Part shown: piece by piece, positions 8,207 through 14,648 of the stretch
Layout of the letters: the number at the start of each line of letters is the position of its first letter
Position numbering within the stretch: the first letter of the stretch is position 1
From: an uncultured Hungatella sp.
GTDB lineage: Bacteria > Bacillota > Clostridia > Lachnospirales > Lachnospiraceae
Assembly: GCA_910588505.1 (NCBI GenBank)
Contig: CAJUPQ010000086.1
Coordinates: forward strand, 1 to 14,648
Direction of reading: 5' to 3'
DNA length: 14,648 bases
Position numbers and translations under genes: made by a program
The notes under the pieces: model-generated
Told to the model about the DNA's origin: nothing
Databases searched by the model: none
What the model saw: the letters and a program-made list of their open reading frames with translations, nothing else

Positions 8207-8347
8207 GTGTATTGTTTAGTGAGCAATGGGCGAGTGTAGTCGTGATGCCAGTCAGAGAAGGGAATGTCTGGCATATCTGAACCCGAACGGCACACAGCCT
8301 CCCTGGTATCACGACTGCCCCCGCCCCTTACTCACCAAACAATACAC
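8207..8347. repeat. 141-base inverted repeat / palindromic element
   Basis: Two 45-base arms (8207-8251 and 8303-8347) are inverted copies with no gaps, 38 of 45 positions matching. The outer 17 bases, starting GTGTATTG and ending GTGAG, differ at one position. The 51-base centre (8252-8302) contains CTGGCAT (8268-8274), which pairs perfectly with ATGCCAG (8245-8251), so the inner end of the left arm has two alternative partners. Mismatches are a mix: read as RNA there are two G-U pairs and five mismatches on the plus strand, three G-U and four mismatches on the minus strand, so neither strand is clearly favoured. I see no coding sequence and no flanking target duplication. It could be a MITE-like non-autonomous element, a dispersed intergenic palindrome, or a structured RNA. 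Confidence 0.75.
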
Positions 8348-8393
8348 GAATTCATCTCACCCTCTCCCAAACTCTCACCCCACAAAATTCCCC

Positions 8394-8422
8394 TGGAAAT
8401 CCCGCCCATTTTGTTGTACAAT
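8394..8422 (+). promoter_or_regulatory. Candidate promoter of the GH1 gene
   Basis: TGGAAA (8394-8399), a 17-base spacer and TACAAT (8417-8422) lie 38 bases upstream of the GH1 start. The -10 matches five of six consensus bases; the -35 matches four. The -10 lies inside a 20-base palindrome that probably acts as operator. Confidence 0.5.
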
Positions 8423-8427
8423 AAAAT
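8408..8427. promoter_or_regulatory. Palindromic operator over the GH1 promoter
   Basis: ATTTTGTTGTACAATAAAAT is a 20-base palindrome with 18 of 20 positions symmetric and the perfect core TTGTACAA. It covers the candidate -10, the classic position for repression. The TTGT-N-ACAA form resembles sites used by GntR/HutC-type sugar regulators (for example TreR-like proteins). No such regulator gene lies in the window, so the binding protein is unknown. Confidence 0.6.
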
Positions 8428-8459
8428 CACCTATTTATATCGCAAGGAGGAGGAGCAGT

Positions 8460-9896
8460 ATGGCATTAAGCAAAGATTTTTTATGGGGAGGGGCATTAGC
8501 TGCCCATCAGTTTGAGGGGGGAGTCCTAAACACCTCAAAAGGTTACAGCGTGGCCGACGTGATGACCGCCGGCGCCCACGGCGTTCCCCGGGTGATCACC
8601 GACGGCGTGGAGGAAGGCAGATATTATCCCAACCATGTGGGCATTGACTTCTACGGCCGCTATAAGGAAGACATCGCCATGTTCGCGGACATGGGGTTCA
8701 AGTGTTTCAGGACCTCCATTGCCTGGACCCGCATTTTCCCCATGGGCGACGAGGCAGAGCCCAACGAGGAGGGCCTTAAGTTCTATGACGACGTGTTCGA
8801 CGAACTGTTAAAATACGGCATTGAGCCGGTTATCACCCTGTCCCATTTTGAGATGCCCTACCATCTGGCCAAAGAGTACGGCGGGTTTATGAACCGGAAG
8901 ACCATTGACTTCTTCGTAAAGTTTGCCGAAGTTTGCTTTAAGCGCTACAAGAACAAAGTAAAATACTGGATGACCTTCAATGAGATCAACAACCAGATGA
9001 ACTACAAAAACGACATCTTCGGCTGGACCAACAGCGGCGCCCATTTCGGCAATTATCCCAATCCCGAAGAGGCCATGTACCAGTGCGGCCATTACGAGCT
9101 GGTAGCAAGCGCCCGGGCCGTAAAGATCGGCCATGAGATCAACCCCGATTTCAAGATCGGCAATATGATCGCCATGGTACCCATTTACCCCTACTCCTGC
9201 CGTCCGGCCGACATGGTTCTGTCCGTTCAGCAGATGCATGACCGGTGGTTCTTCTGCGATGTCCAGTGCCGGGGGCATTATCCCGCCTACACCTTAAAGA
9301 TGTTTGAGCGGAAAGGATTCCGTCTGGATATCACGGACGAGGACAAGCAGACTCTGGCTGAGGGCACTGTGGATTACATCGGGTTCTCCTACTATATGAC
9401 CAACTGCGTGGATTCCACGGTCCACAACGACACCTCCAAATCCCTGGACGGCTCCAGCGAGCACTCGGTAAAGAATCCCTTTATCAAGGAGTCGGACTGG
9501 GGCTGGGCCATCGACCCGGAGGGGCTGCGCTACGCTCTCAACACGTTCTACGAGAGGTACGAAAAACCGCTGTTTATCGTGGAGAACGGCTTTGGCGCCA
9601 TCGACGTCAAGGAGGAGGACGGCTCCTGCCATGACCCGTACCGCATCGATTATCTGAGAGCCCACATTAAGGAGATGAAAAAGGCTGTGGAGGAGGACGG
9701 CGTGGACCTGATGGGATATACGCCATGGGGATGCATTGACTGCGTGTCCTTCACCACCGGGGAGATGAAAAAACGGTATGGATTTATCTATGTGGACAGG
9801 GACAATGAGGGCAACGGCACTCTGGAGAGGAGCAAAAAAGATTCCTACGCCTGGTACAAGAAGGTTGTGGCCAGCAACGGGGAAGATTTAGATTAG
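8460..9896 (+). CDS. 6-phospho-beta-glucosidase (GH1)
   Basis: Cytoplasmic retaining glycosidase of 478 residues that splits phosphorylated beta-glucosides, such as cellobiose-6-phosphate or aryl-beta-glucoside-6-phosphate, into glucose-6-phosphate and the aglycone. The GH1 barrel starts with DFLWGGALAAHQFEG. The acid/base is E175 in TFNEINNQ and the nucleophile is E375 in IVENGFG. The phosphate-binding stretch SFTTGEMKKRYGFIYVD (S430, K438, Y440) separates 6-phospho-glycosidases such as E. coli BglA/AscB from plain beta-glucosidases. The open frame extends to 8226, but the ATG at 8460 is preferred: AAGGAGG precedes it and the upstream part overlaps the inverted repeat and promoter. It is a single-gene unit ended by a strong terminator. 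Codons are visibly richer in G or C at the third position than in the neighbours, suggesting high expression or different ancestry. No PTS permease is nearby. Confidence 0.95.
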   Translation: MALSKDFLWGGALAAHQFEGGVLNTSKGYSVADVMTAGAHGVPRVITDGVEEGRYYPNHVGIDFYGRYKEDIAMFADMGFKCFRTSIAWTRIFPMGDEAEPNEEGLKFYDDVFDELLKYGIEPVITLSHFEMPYHLAKEYGGFMNRKTIDFFVKFAEVCFKRYKNKVKYWMTFNEINNQMNYKNDIFGWTNSGAHFGNYPNPEEAMYQCGHYELVASARAVKIGHEINPDFKIGNMIAMVPIYPYSCRPADMVLSVQQMHDRWFFCDVQCRGHYPAYTLKMFERKGFRLDITDEDKQTLAEGTVDYIGFSYYMTNCVDSTVHNDTSKSLDGSSEHSVKNPFIKESDWGWAIDPEGLRYALNTFYERYEKPLFIVENGFGAIDVKEEDGSCHDPYRIDYLRAHIKEMKKAVEEDGVDLMGYTPWGCIDCVSFTTGEMKKRYGFIYVDRDNEGNGTLERSKKDSYAWYKKVVASNGEDLD

Positions 9897-9932
9897 GGCG
9901 TTACGTATAAAGAGCATTTAGAGAAAGATGCC

Positions 9933-9965
9933 GGGGCTGCCTGTTGAAGGCGGCCCCTTTGTTCT
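9933..9965 (+). terminator. Intrinsic terminator after the GH1 gene
   Basis: GGGGCTGCCT (9933-9942) pairs with AGGCGGCCCC (9948-9957) around a GTTGA loop, giving a ten-base-pair stem with one G-U pair, followed by TTTGTTCT. It lies 36 bases after the GH1 stop and separates that unit from the WYL regulator. Confidence 0.88.
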
Positions 9966-10001
9966 GAATGGAGCTTTCCAATGCCGAAGGAGAATAAAAC
10001 G

Positions 10002-10910
10002 ATGTCAGACAGCCGTTTATTTCACATTCTGTACTATCTTTTAAATAAAGAACGGGCCACTGCCCCTGAGCTGGCGGAAAAGTTCGAGGTTTCCCAGAGG
10101 ACGATTTATCGGGATATTGAGGCCTTAAGCGGCGCGGGCATTCCGGTCTACGCGGAGCCTGGGAGAAACGGCGGAATCAGTCTCCTCCAGGATTTTGTCC
10201 TGGACAGGGCGCTGTTGTCCAGGCAGGAGAAACAGGAAACGCTGGCCGCGCTCCAGAGTATTTCTGCCACAGGCAGCGCCCTGGCCATGGACACGCTGGC
10301 CAAGTTATCCGCGCTCTTCCATATAGAGGACGCTGGTTGGCTTGAAGTGGACTTTTCCCGTTGGGGAAAGAAAAGCGCTGATTCCTCCAAATTTGAACAA
10401 TTAAAGACAGCGGTGATTCAGCACAGGGAGATAAACATTGTCTACGAAAATACAAACAGCCAGACAAGTGTTCGGACCGTCCAGCCCCTGAAATTGTCCT
10501 ACAAATCAAAAGAATGGTATCTGAAAGCATTCTGCCTGGAAAAACAGGATTTCCGCATGTTCAAGCTGAACCGCATCCTTCATCTGGATGTGCTGGACCA
10601 GACCTTTGTGCCAAAGCTTTACCCGGAGGCAGAGCCGGATTACGGCCAGACATGCCCCAAGATCGCCCTTCTGTTCTCAAAAGAAATTGCCTATCGCATC
10701 TACGATGAATTCGACGAAACCCAGATCGCGCGTCAGGACAACGGGGACTTTCTCGTCTCGGCCCGGCTGCCCGTTGACCAGTGGCTTATAGGGTATCTTC
10801 TATCCTTTGGAGCGCAGGTTGAAGTAAAAGAACCGGCGTATTTGAGAGAAATTCTGGCAGCCCAGGCCCGGGAAATTTTTCAAAAACATTCAGAAAAAAA
10901 TAAACCCTGA
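10002..10910 (+). CDS. WYL-domain transcriptional regulator (YafY-like)
   Basis: Regulator of 302 residues. An N-terminal winged helix-turn-helix (about 3-60) includes ATAPELAEKFEVSQRTIYRD and ends in GIPVYAEPGRNGG, the usual HTH_11 pattern. A linker follows, then the WYL domain (about 128-200) with the name-giving triad W172-Y173-L174 in KEWYLKAFC and FKLNRI downstream, then a C-terminal extension to residue 302. WYL domains sense ligands, often nucleotides or nucleic acids, in many bacterial regulators. The start at 10002 is favoured by AAGGAGA nine bases upstream; an in-frame ATG at 9981 with a weaker GGAG would add seven residues. A perfect inverted repeat overlaps its stop codon, next to a promoter for the zinc-ribbon gene, so that gene is the likely target. 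I see no clear promoter of its own after the GH1 terminator. Confidence 0.93.
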   Translation: MSDSRLFHILYYLLNKERATAPELAEKFEVSQRTIYRDIEALSGAGIPVYAEPGRNGGISLLQDFVLDRALLSRQEKQETLAALQSISATGSALAMDTLAKLSALFHIEDAGWLEVDFSRWGKKSADSSKFEQLKTAVIQHREINIVYENTNSQTSVRTVQPLKLSYKSKEWYLKAFCLEKQDFRMFKLNRILHLDVLDQTFVPKLYPEAEPDYGQTCPKIALLFSKEIAYRIYDEFDETQIARQDNGDFLVSARLPVDQWLIGYLLSFGAQVEVKEPAYLREILAAQAREIFQKHSEKNKP

Positions 10911-10924
10911 CAAAAGGTGTCAGG
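10906..10924. promoter_or_regulatory. Perfect inverted repeat, likely WYL-regulator operator
   Basis: CCTGACAAAAGGTGTCAGG has seven-base perfect arms and a five-base spacer. It overlaps the TGA stop of the WYL gene (10908-10910) and ends eleven bases before a consensus -10 box, in the -35 region of that promoter. The placement suggests control of the downstream gene by the regulator encoded just before it. No T-run follows, so it is not an intrinsic terminator. Confidence 0.6.
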
Positions 10925-10931
10925 ATATCTG

Positions 10932-10940
10932 TGATATAAT
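10932..10940 (+). promoter_or_regulatory. Extended -10 promoter for the zinc-ribbon gene
   Basis: TGATATAAT combines a perfect TATAAT (10935-10940) with an upstream TGn element. There is no good -35 hexamer at 16-18 bases, and the inverted repeat occupies that place, which would fit a regulator-dependent promoter. The predicted transcript has a leader of about 130 bases before the ATG at 11079. Confidence 0.6.
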
Positions 10941-11078
10941 CTCCATCATACAAAGCGTCCCGCCTCTGATCGTGTTTGATCATTCATTGCCCATCCGCTC
11001 GCCCTGCTTTGGGGTATATTTGGGCCTCAGGGAACCGGGAACCACCGCTTTGGACCTTAAAAAATGGAGGAAATAAAT

Positions 11079-11351
11079 ATGAAGGAAATGAATCAGAGAT
11101 TTTGCCAGTGCTGCGGCATGCCTATGGGAGACACGGAGGAGCTGTATGGGACCAACGCCGACGGAACGAAAAACGACGAATACTGTAAATATTGTTTTGA
11201 AAAGGGCCGGTTTACCTTTACCGGCACCATGGAGGAAATGATTCAGGCCTGCGCGCCCAATATGGCCGCCGCCAACCCGGGTATGAGCCAGGAGGAAGCC
11301 AGAGCCGCCATGCTCCAGTGGTTCCCCACATTAAAGCGGTGGAAACAATAG
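11079..11351 (+). CDS. Small zinc-ribbon domain protein
   Basis: Protein of 90 residues with a four-cysteine zinc-binding pattern: C9-x2-C12 in FCQCCGMPMG and C36-x2-C39 in EYCKYCFEKG. The order CxxCGMPM, then DGTKNDEYCKYC, then FTFTGTMEEMIQ matches the short 'putative zinc ribbon' family (Pfam Zn_ribbon_2) found in many anaerobes. C11 is an extra cysteine inside the first pair. The C-terminal half (about 50-90) is a helical tail ending in LQWFPTLKRWKQ. No enzymatic role is known to me. The ATG at 11079 follows GGAGG at eight bases and is preferred over an in-frame ATG at 11064 whose codons overlap that ribosome binding site. The gene sits behind its own promoter next to the WYL regulator, suggesting it is the regulated target, perhaps in a stress or ligand response. 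Confidence 0.85.
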   Translation: MKEMNQRFCQCCGMPMGDTEELYGTNADGTKNDEYCKYCFEKGRFTFTGTMEEMIQACAPNMAAANPGMSQEEARAAMLQWFPTLKRWKQ

Positions 11352-11514
11352 GAAGATCTCACTGTTCATGCGAAAAACCTACAGTTGATGACAGATCTAT
11401 TGAAAAGAAGCCGTGTCAGGTGCTATCCTGATAGAAAATAATCCTGCGCTCATGAGCAGACCGTGATCTATCACCAAAAGCCGTGAATCAGCCAGGAGAA
11501 TCAGGAGGATGCCT
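11352..11514. other. Intergenic region with weak signals
   Basis: 163 bases between the zinc-ribbon gene and the large gene. It holds a short inverted repeat TCAGG/CCTGA (11416-11431) and a weak promoter candidate, TTGAAA (11400-11405), 18 bases, TATCCT (11424-11429), with the repeat overlapping the -10. AGATCT occurs at both ends of a 45-base stretch (about 11354-11398). I see no convincing terminator for the zinc-ribbon gene. Confidence 0.35.
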
Positions 11515-14500
11515 ATGGCTGTGACAAAGTTAAAAACCTATGACGAAGTGTGGAAGCTGGCCCGTCGGCAGGCAGGAGAGCTGATGGAGGAAGCCGCCAA
11601 TGACATGACCTGGGAGAACATCATTGGAAGCGACAATATGACCATCTCCGATTTTGTGGAAAAACGGTTTATCGGACTGGAAGACTATTTGGTCAGCTTA
11701 GCCCGCAGGCTGACAGTGGCAGACGAGAGGCTGAAACATGTGGAGGACTCCCCGAGAAAAAGGGCAGGGCAGGCCCTGGCAAAGGACTACAGGGCCATGT
11801 TTGAAGAACATCTGGACCAAAAAGCCCAGGGCCTGATCTTTAACCAGGTCAGCCAGTTGCTCTATGACAGACGGTATGAGATTCCCCAGCAGGTCCGCAA
11901 TGAGCTGATCGAAAAAAACACTGCCAACGCCAGGGCCACAGCCGCCACCAGCGAGGACATGCGCGTCTATGATACCCTGTTTAACTCCCTGTTTGAGGAC
12001 AATGTAGTCAAAGACCGGACCCCCACAGACCAGGCGGAGATTGACGCGGAGCAAAGAGTCTTTGGGAGACTGGCCCGGGCCATCCCCCCTGACCGGGACT
12101 TGGAACCGTTTAGAACCAGGGCGGGATACATAAACCAGCCGGCCTTAGCCGTGGCTCCCCAATCCGCAACCATGGTCATGGAACCCAGCGCGGCCACAGA
12201 CGTAACCGCGGACAATTTCCTGTCCAAAATCCGCGGGGCAAAGCCGGACCGGGTTGCCAGAGAGTGGGGAGTGGGAACCTTTGACCGGATGATGGAAGGC
12301 ATTTACGCGGAAAATGACCAAAAAGCAATAAAAAACCAGAAAAACGGCTACCTGCCCAGCGTGTTTGTCAACGGAAAAAGCCTTAACCAATGGCTGCCTC
12401 AAAAGGAGCATGAATCAGAGCGGGACTACCAGACCAGAGCCAAATGCGCGGTGGTGGCCTATGCCCTGGAGGGAAAAGGAAAAGTGGACATCTGCCCCTA
12501 TGTAAAGGCAGGGGACCAATACCAACTAAGCGGCCCCATTCCCATGAAGGTAAAAGTAAACCTGACAGAAGAGATTCCCGTGTGGAAACGGGCCCTGCGT
12601 TTCCTGGGCATCAAGGCAGAGACGAAAAAAGAGAAGGCGGAACGGGTAAGTTTAAAAGAGCTCAATGAAGAAGAGCGTCTCACCTCTGTGCGGGAACAGC
12701 TTGCAGGCATTCAGGAAAGAGAGCGCAGCCGTCAGATGGCTCTGACAGTCGTAAACAAATACAATGATATTTTCGACAAGGACGATCAGGCCTACTTTGG
12801 TTTTCTCGGCGATTCCACCGACGTGATTAATACCGAAATCCAAAAGGCGCTGTACAATGAAAAGCAGGACTATCTTCTGGCAACCATGGGGCGAGGGCCA
12901 TCCAGAACCAATTTCGCGCGGCTCTACGCCATGTCAAAGGGCATGACCATGGAACAGGTGCTTTCCGACGACCCGGCTCTCCTTGACAGAAAGCGGGAAA
13001 TCGGAAGAGACATGGTAAACACATTCACCATTATCAATGAATCTGAATACCAAAAAGAACACGGCGATCAGGCGGATTATCAGGCCTATCTGGCACAGAA
13101 GCGCAGGGAAGCCTATGAGGTGACAAAGCAAATTCATCAGATGGTAAAGCTTCTCCCCTATGAGCCAATGCCGGATTTAAGCCCAAAGTCCCTTACGGAT
13201 TTTTATGCCAGGAACCGGTTTATGGGATACGCCCTGGGAGACCTTTTCCAGTCTACATCAGCCAACGGGAAAAAAGTGAACCCGGCCGAATACGACACGA
13301 TAGTCACGGAAATACACGGTATGCGGGAGATACGCCACGCGGCGGATTTTGTCAATACCATGACCGAGGACGGGTACGTAATGTCCCATTGCGCCCAGGA
13401 AAAAGATAAGGGCTGGGTTGTCGGCGGAATCACAGCAAAAGAGAACGCGGACCGCTATCAGAAAGACATATCCGCGGTTACCTTATGGGGACAGATTCCC
13501 AGCCGCGTTGATTTTCAATGGTTCACAACCGCGGAATTGCTGAGAAGATCTCTGGCTGAGTTCGCTGACGATCCGAAAAATATCGAAGAATACGGCCGCT
13601 ATCTGGCGGACGCCAAAAACCCGGTCTGCGTATATGATAAAAGAACCGGACAGTACCATGTGGGAAAAGCCGCCCAGATTCGGCAGATCGCCCATGAGAT
13701 TCAGCACGGGGCCGCGGACTGGCAGAATGAGTTTGAGGATATCGGCCTGGACGACATACGCAACGCGGACAGAAAAGCGCGGATGAAAGCCCAAAAGGTG
13801 ACAAAAGCCGAAGCCGCCCTGATACAGGAGCGGGAGCGGGAACAAAAGCTGATGGCCCGGGCCATCGAGAAAAGCGCCGCCTTTGAGGCCTCGGACGATA
13901 TGGCATACTTCGGCTCCCTGGGAGACACAGGGGAAGAGCGGGGAAGGAACATTCAAAGGCTTGTGGAGTATCAGGACGAACGGGTTAATATCAGAGGCGA
14001 AAAAGAGCAGGTCCCCATAGGCATGATCAACACCCTCCATCGCCGGGACTCCCGCATAAGCATTGTCCGCGCCTACGCGCTGACCAAAGGCATGACCCCT
14101 GAGGAGATACTGTCAGACGACCCGGCGCTTAAAGGCCGAAAGGCGGAGATTGGAAGGGAATTTCTGCGGCAGATCGCGGTTATGGATAAGGATGAATATG
14201 AAAAAGTCCACGGTTCGGACGCAGGCTACAGCCAATATGTGGCCAACAGGGAGCGGGAATGTTTCCAAATGGCCAGGGACATCCACCAAAAAATCCTGGA
14301 CTTCCCCTATGAGCCCCTTTCCGACCTAAAACCTGAGACCCTGGCAGCCGCCTATGAGAAAAACGTGTTTATCCGGGATGTGTCCCAGGATTTCAACCAG
14401 ATCTTTGAGCCCATGGAGAAAAACTACGGCGGCGAGATGGCTGATATGACCAAAAAAACCCGCTCCATGGGAGAAATCCGGTATATGAACGACTACAGCG

Positions 14501-14648
14501 TTTTCCTGGCGTCAGATTCCTATGTAAGGCCTGACACGGAAAAGATGACCGACCAATCAATGATTGCCAACGCCTTGTTTGCCAAGGAGAATCTGGAACG
14601 GTTTATGGAGGATACCAGAGGCCTTACCTCCTGCGGCCAGCTATCAGA
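11515..14648 (+). CDS. Very large repeat-containing protein, family not recognised (3' partial)
   Basis: An open frame of 1044 codons runs from an ATG with AGGAGG six bases upstream to the window edge without a stop, so the protein is longer. I do not recognise a family. It is rich in charged residues (R, E, D, K), has no signal peptide and no obvious membrane segment, and looks cytoplasmic. Residues 1-200 are helical-looking. Residues 300-390 form a distinct segment with YLPSVFVNGKSL, VVAYALEGKGKVDICPYV and WKRALRFLGIKAETKK. From about 395 a unit of about 265 residues appears and recurs from about 767: AYFGFLGDS (426) with AYFGSLGDT (797), KGMT-x-EQVLSDDPAL (475) with KGMT-x-EEILSDDPAL (858), PYEPM (548) with PYEPL (931), AKENADRY (641) with AKENLERF (1023). 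Between the copies lies HEIQH (727-731). No regulator or partner gene is apparent on its left side. Confidence 0.88.
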   Translation, partial: MAVTKLKTYDEVWKLARRQAGELMEEAANDMTWENIIGSDNMTISDFVEKRFIGLEDYLVSLARRLTVADERLKHVEDSPRKRAGQALAKDYRAMFEEHLDQKAQGLIFNQVSQLLYDRRYEIPQQVRNELIEKNTANARATAATSEDMRVYDTLFNSLFEDNVVKDRTPTDQAEIDAEQRVFGRLARAIPPDRDLEPFRTRAGYINQPALAVAPQSATMVMEPSAATDVTADNFLSKIRGAKPDRVAREWGVGTFDRMMEGIYAENDQKAIKNQKNGYLPSVFVNGKSLNQWLPQKEHESERDYQTRAKCAVVAYALEGKGKVDICPYVKAGDQYQLSGPIPMKVKVNLTEEIPVWKRALRFLGIKAETKKEKAERVSLKELNEEERLTSVREQLAGIQERERSRQMALTVVNKYNDIFDKDDQAYFGFLGDSTDVINTEIQKALYNEKQDYLLATMGRGPSRTNFARLYAMSKGMTMEQVLSDDPALLDRKREIGRDMVNTFTIINESEYQKEHGDQADYQAYLAQKRREAYEVTKQIHQMVKLLPYEPMPDLSPKSLTDFYARNRFMGYALGDLFQSTSANGKKVNPAEYDTIVTEIHGMREIRHAADFVNTMTEDGYVMSHCAQEKDKGWVVGGITAKENADRYQKDISAVTLWGQIPSRVDFQWFTTAELLRRSLAEFADDPKNIEEYGRYLADAKNPVCVYDKRTGQYHVGKAAQIRQIAHEIQHGAADWQNEFEDIGLDDIRNADRKARMKAQKVTKAEAALIQEREREQKLMARAIEKSAAFEASDDMAYFGSLGDTGEERGRNIQRLVEYQDERVNIRGEKEQVPIGMINTLHRRDSRISIVRAYALTKGMTPEEILSDDPALKGRKAEIGREFLRQIAVMDKDEYEKVHGSDAGYSQYVANRERECFQMARDIHQKILDFPYEPLSDLKPETLAAAYEKNVFIRDVSQDFNQIFEPMEKNYGGEMADMTKKTRSMGEIRYMNDYSVFLASDSYVRPDTEKMTDQSMIANALFAKENLERFMEDTRGLTSCGQLS

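Noticed and set aside
8207..8347. Integron attC site, 6S RNA or SRP RNA as explanations of the large hairpin
   Set aside because: No attC core motifs, no central bubble with 6S layout, and no SRP GGAA-loop signature are present; the arms are too regular for these.
8226..8459. Upstream extension of the GH1 reading frame
   Set aside because: It runs through the inverted repeat and the promoter/operator; the ATG at 8460 has AAGGAGG and starts at the conserved GH1 N-terminus.
10906..10924. Intrinsic terminator at the end of the WYL gene
   Set aside because: The stem is short, overlaps the stop codon and is followed by GATATCTG and a promoter instead of a T-run.
12444..12668. Small plus-strand frame within the large gene
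   Set aside because: It is out of frame within the 1044-codon gene and has no ribosome binding site or recognisable product.
13483..14040. Minus-strand open frame of 185 codons
   Set aside because: It is antisense to the repeat-containing gene, whose plus-strand frame has conserved internal repeats and a proper start.

Overview
The window looks like a chromosomal segment from an anaerobic gut Firmicute, most likely a Lachnospiraceae / Clostridium cluster XIVa organism. This is an inference from strong AGGAGG-type ribosome binding sites, roughly balanced base composition and the gene families present (a GPH sugar symporter, AraC and WYL regulators, GH1/GH2/GH3 enzymes). I see no tRNA, rRNA, CRISPR array, transposase or integrase.

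Left part (68-6655, minus strand): a five-gene unit with gaps of 38-67 bases, transcribed right to left: HAD-family hydrolase, small TM2-domain membrane protein, GH2 beta-glucuronidase, GH3 enzyme of the NagZ type, and a GPH-family sugar:cation symporter. An AraC-family regulator (6812-8050, plus strand) is divergent across a 156-base spacer that carries repeated GCTGA/TCAGC half-sites and a candidate promoter. The simplest reading is a glucuronide-utilisation operon: the symporter imports a glucuronide, beta-glucuronidase removes terminal glucuronate, and the GH3 enzyme removes a further residue, possibly N-acetylhexosamine.

Middle part (8051-9965): a 409-base intergenic stretch holding a striking 141-base inverted repeat (two 45-base arms around a 51-base centre), then a promoter that overlaps a 20-base palindrome, then a GH1 6-phospho-beta-glucosidase closed by a clear intrinsic terminator. 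No PTS permease for its substrate lies in the window.

Right-middle (10002-11351): a WYL-domain transcriptional regulator followed by a small zinc-ribbon protein. A perfect 7-bp inverted repeat overlaps the regulator's stop codon and sits just upstream of an extended -10 promoter for the zinc-ribbon gene, so this looks like a regulator-target pair.

Right end (11515 to the window edge): the start of a very large protein, 1044 codons with no stop inside the window. I recognise no known family. It contains an ancient internal duplication of about 265 residues and an HEXXH-like motif between the two copies. It is the best candidate for something undescribed.
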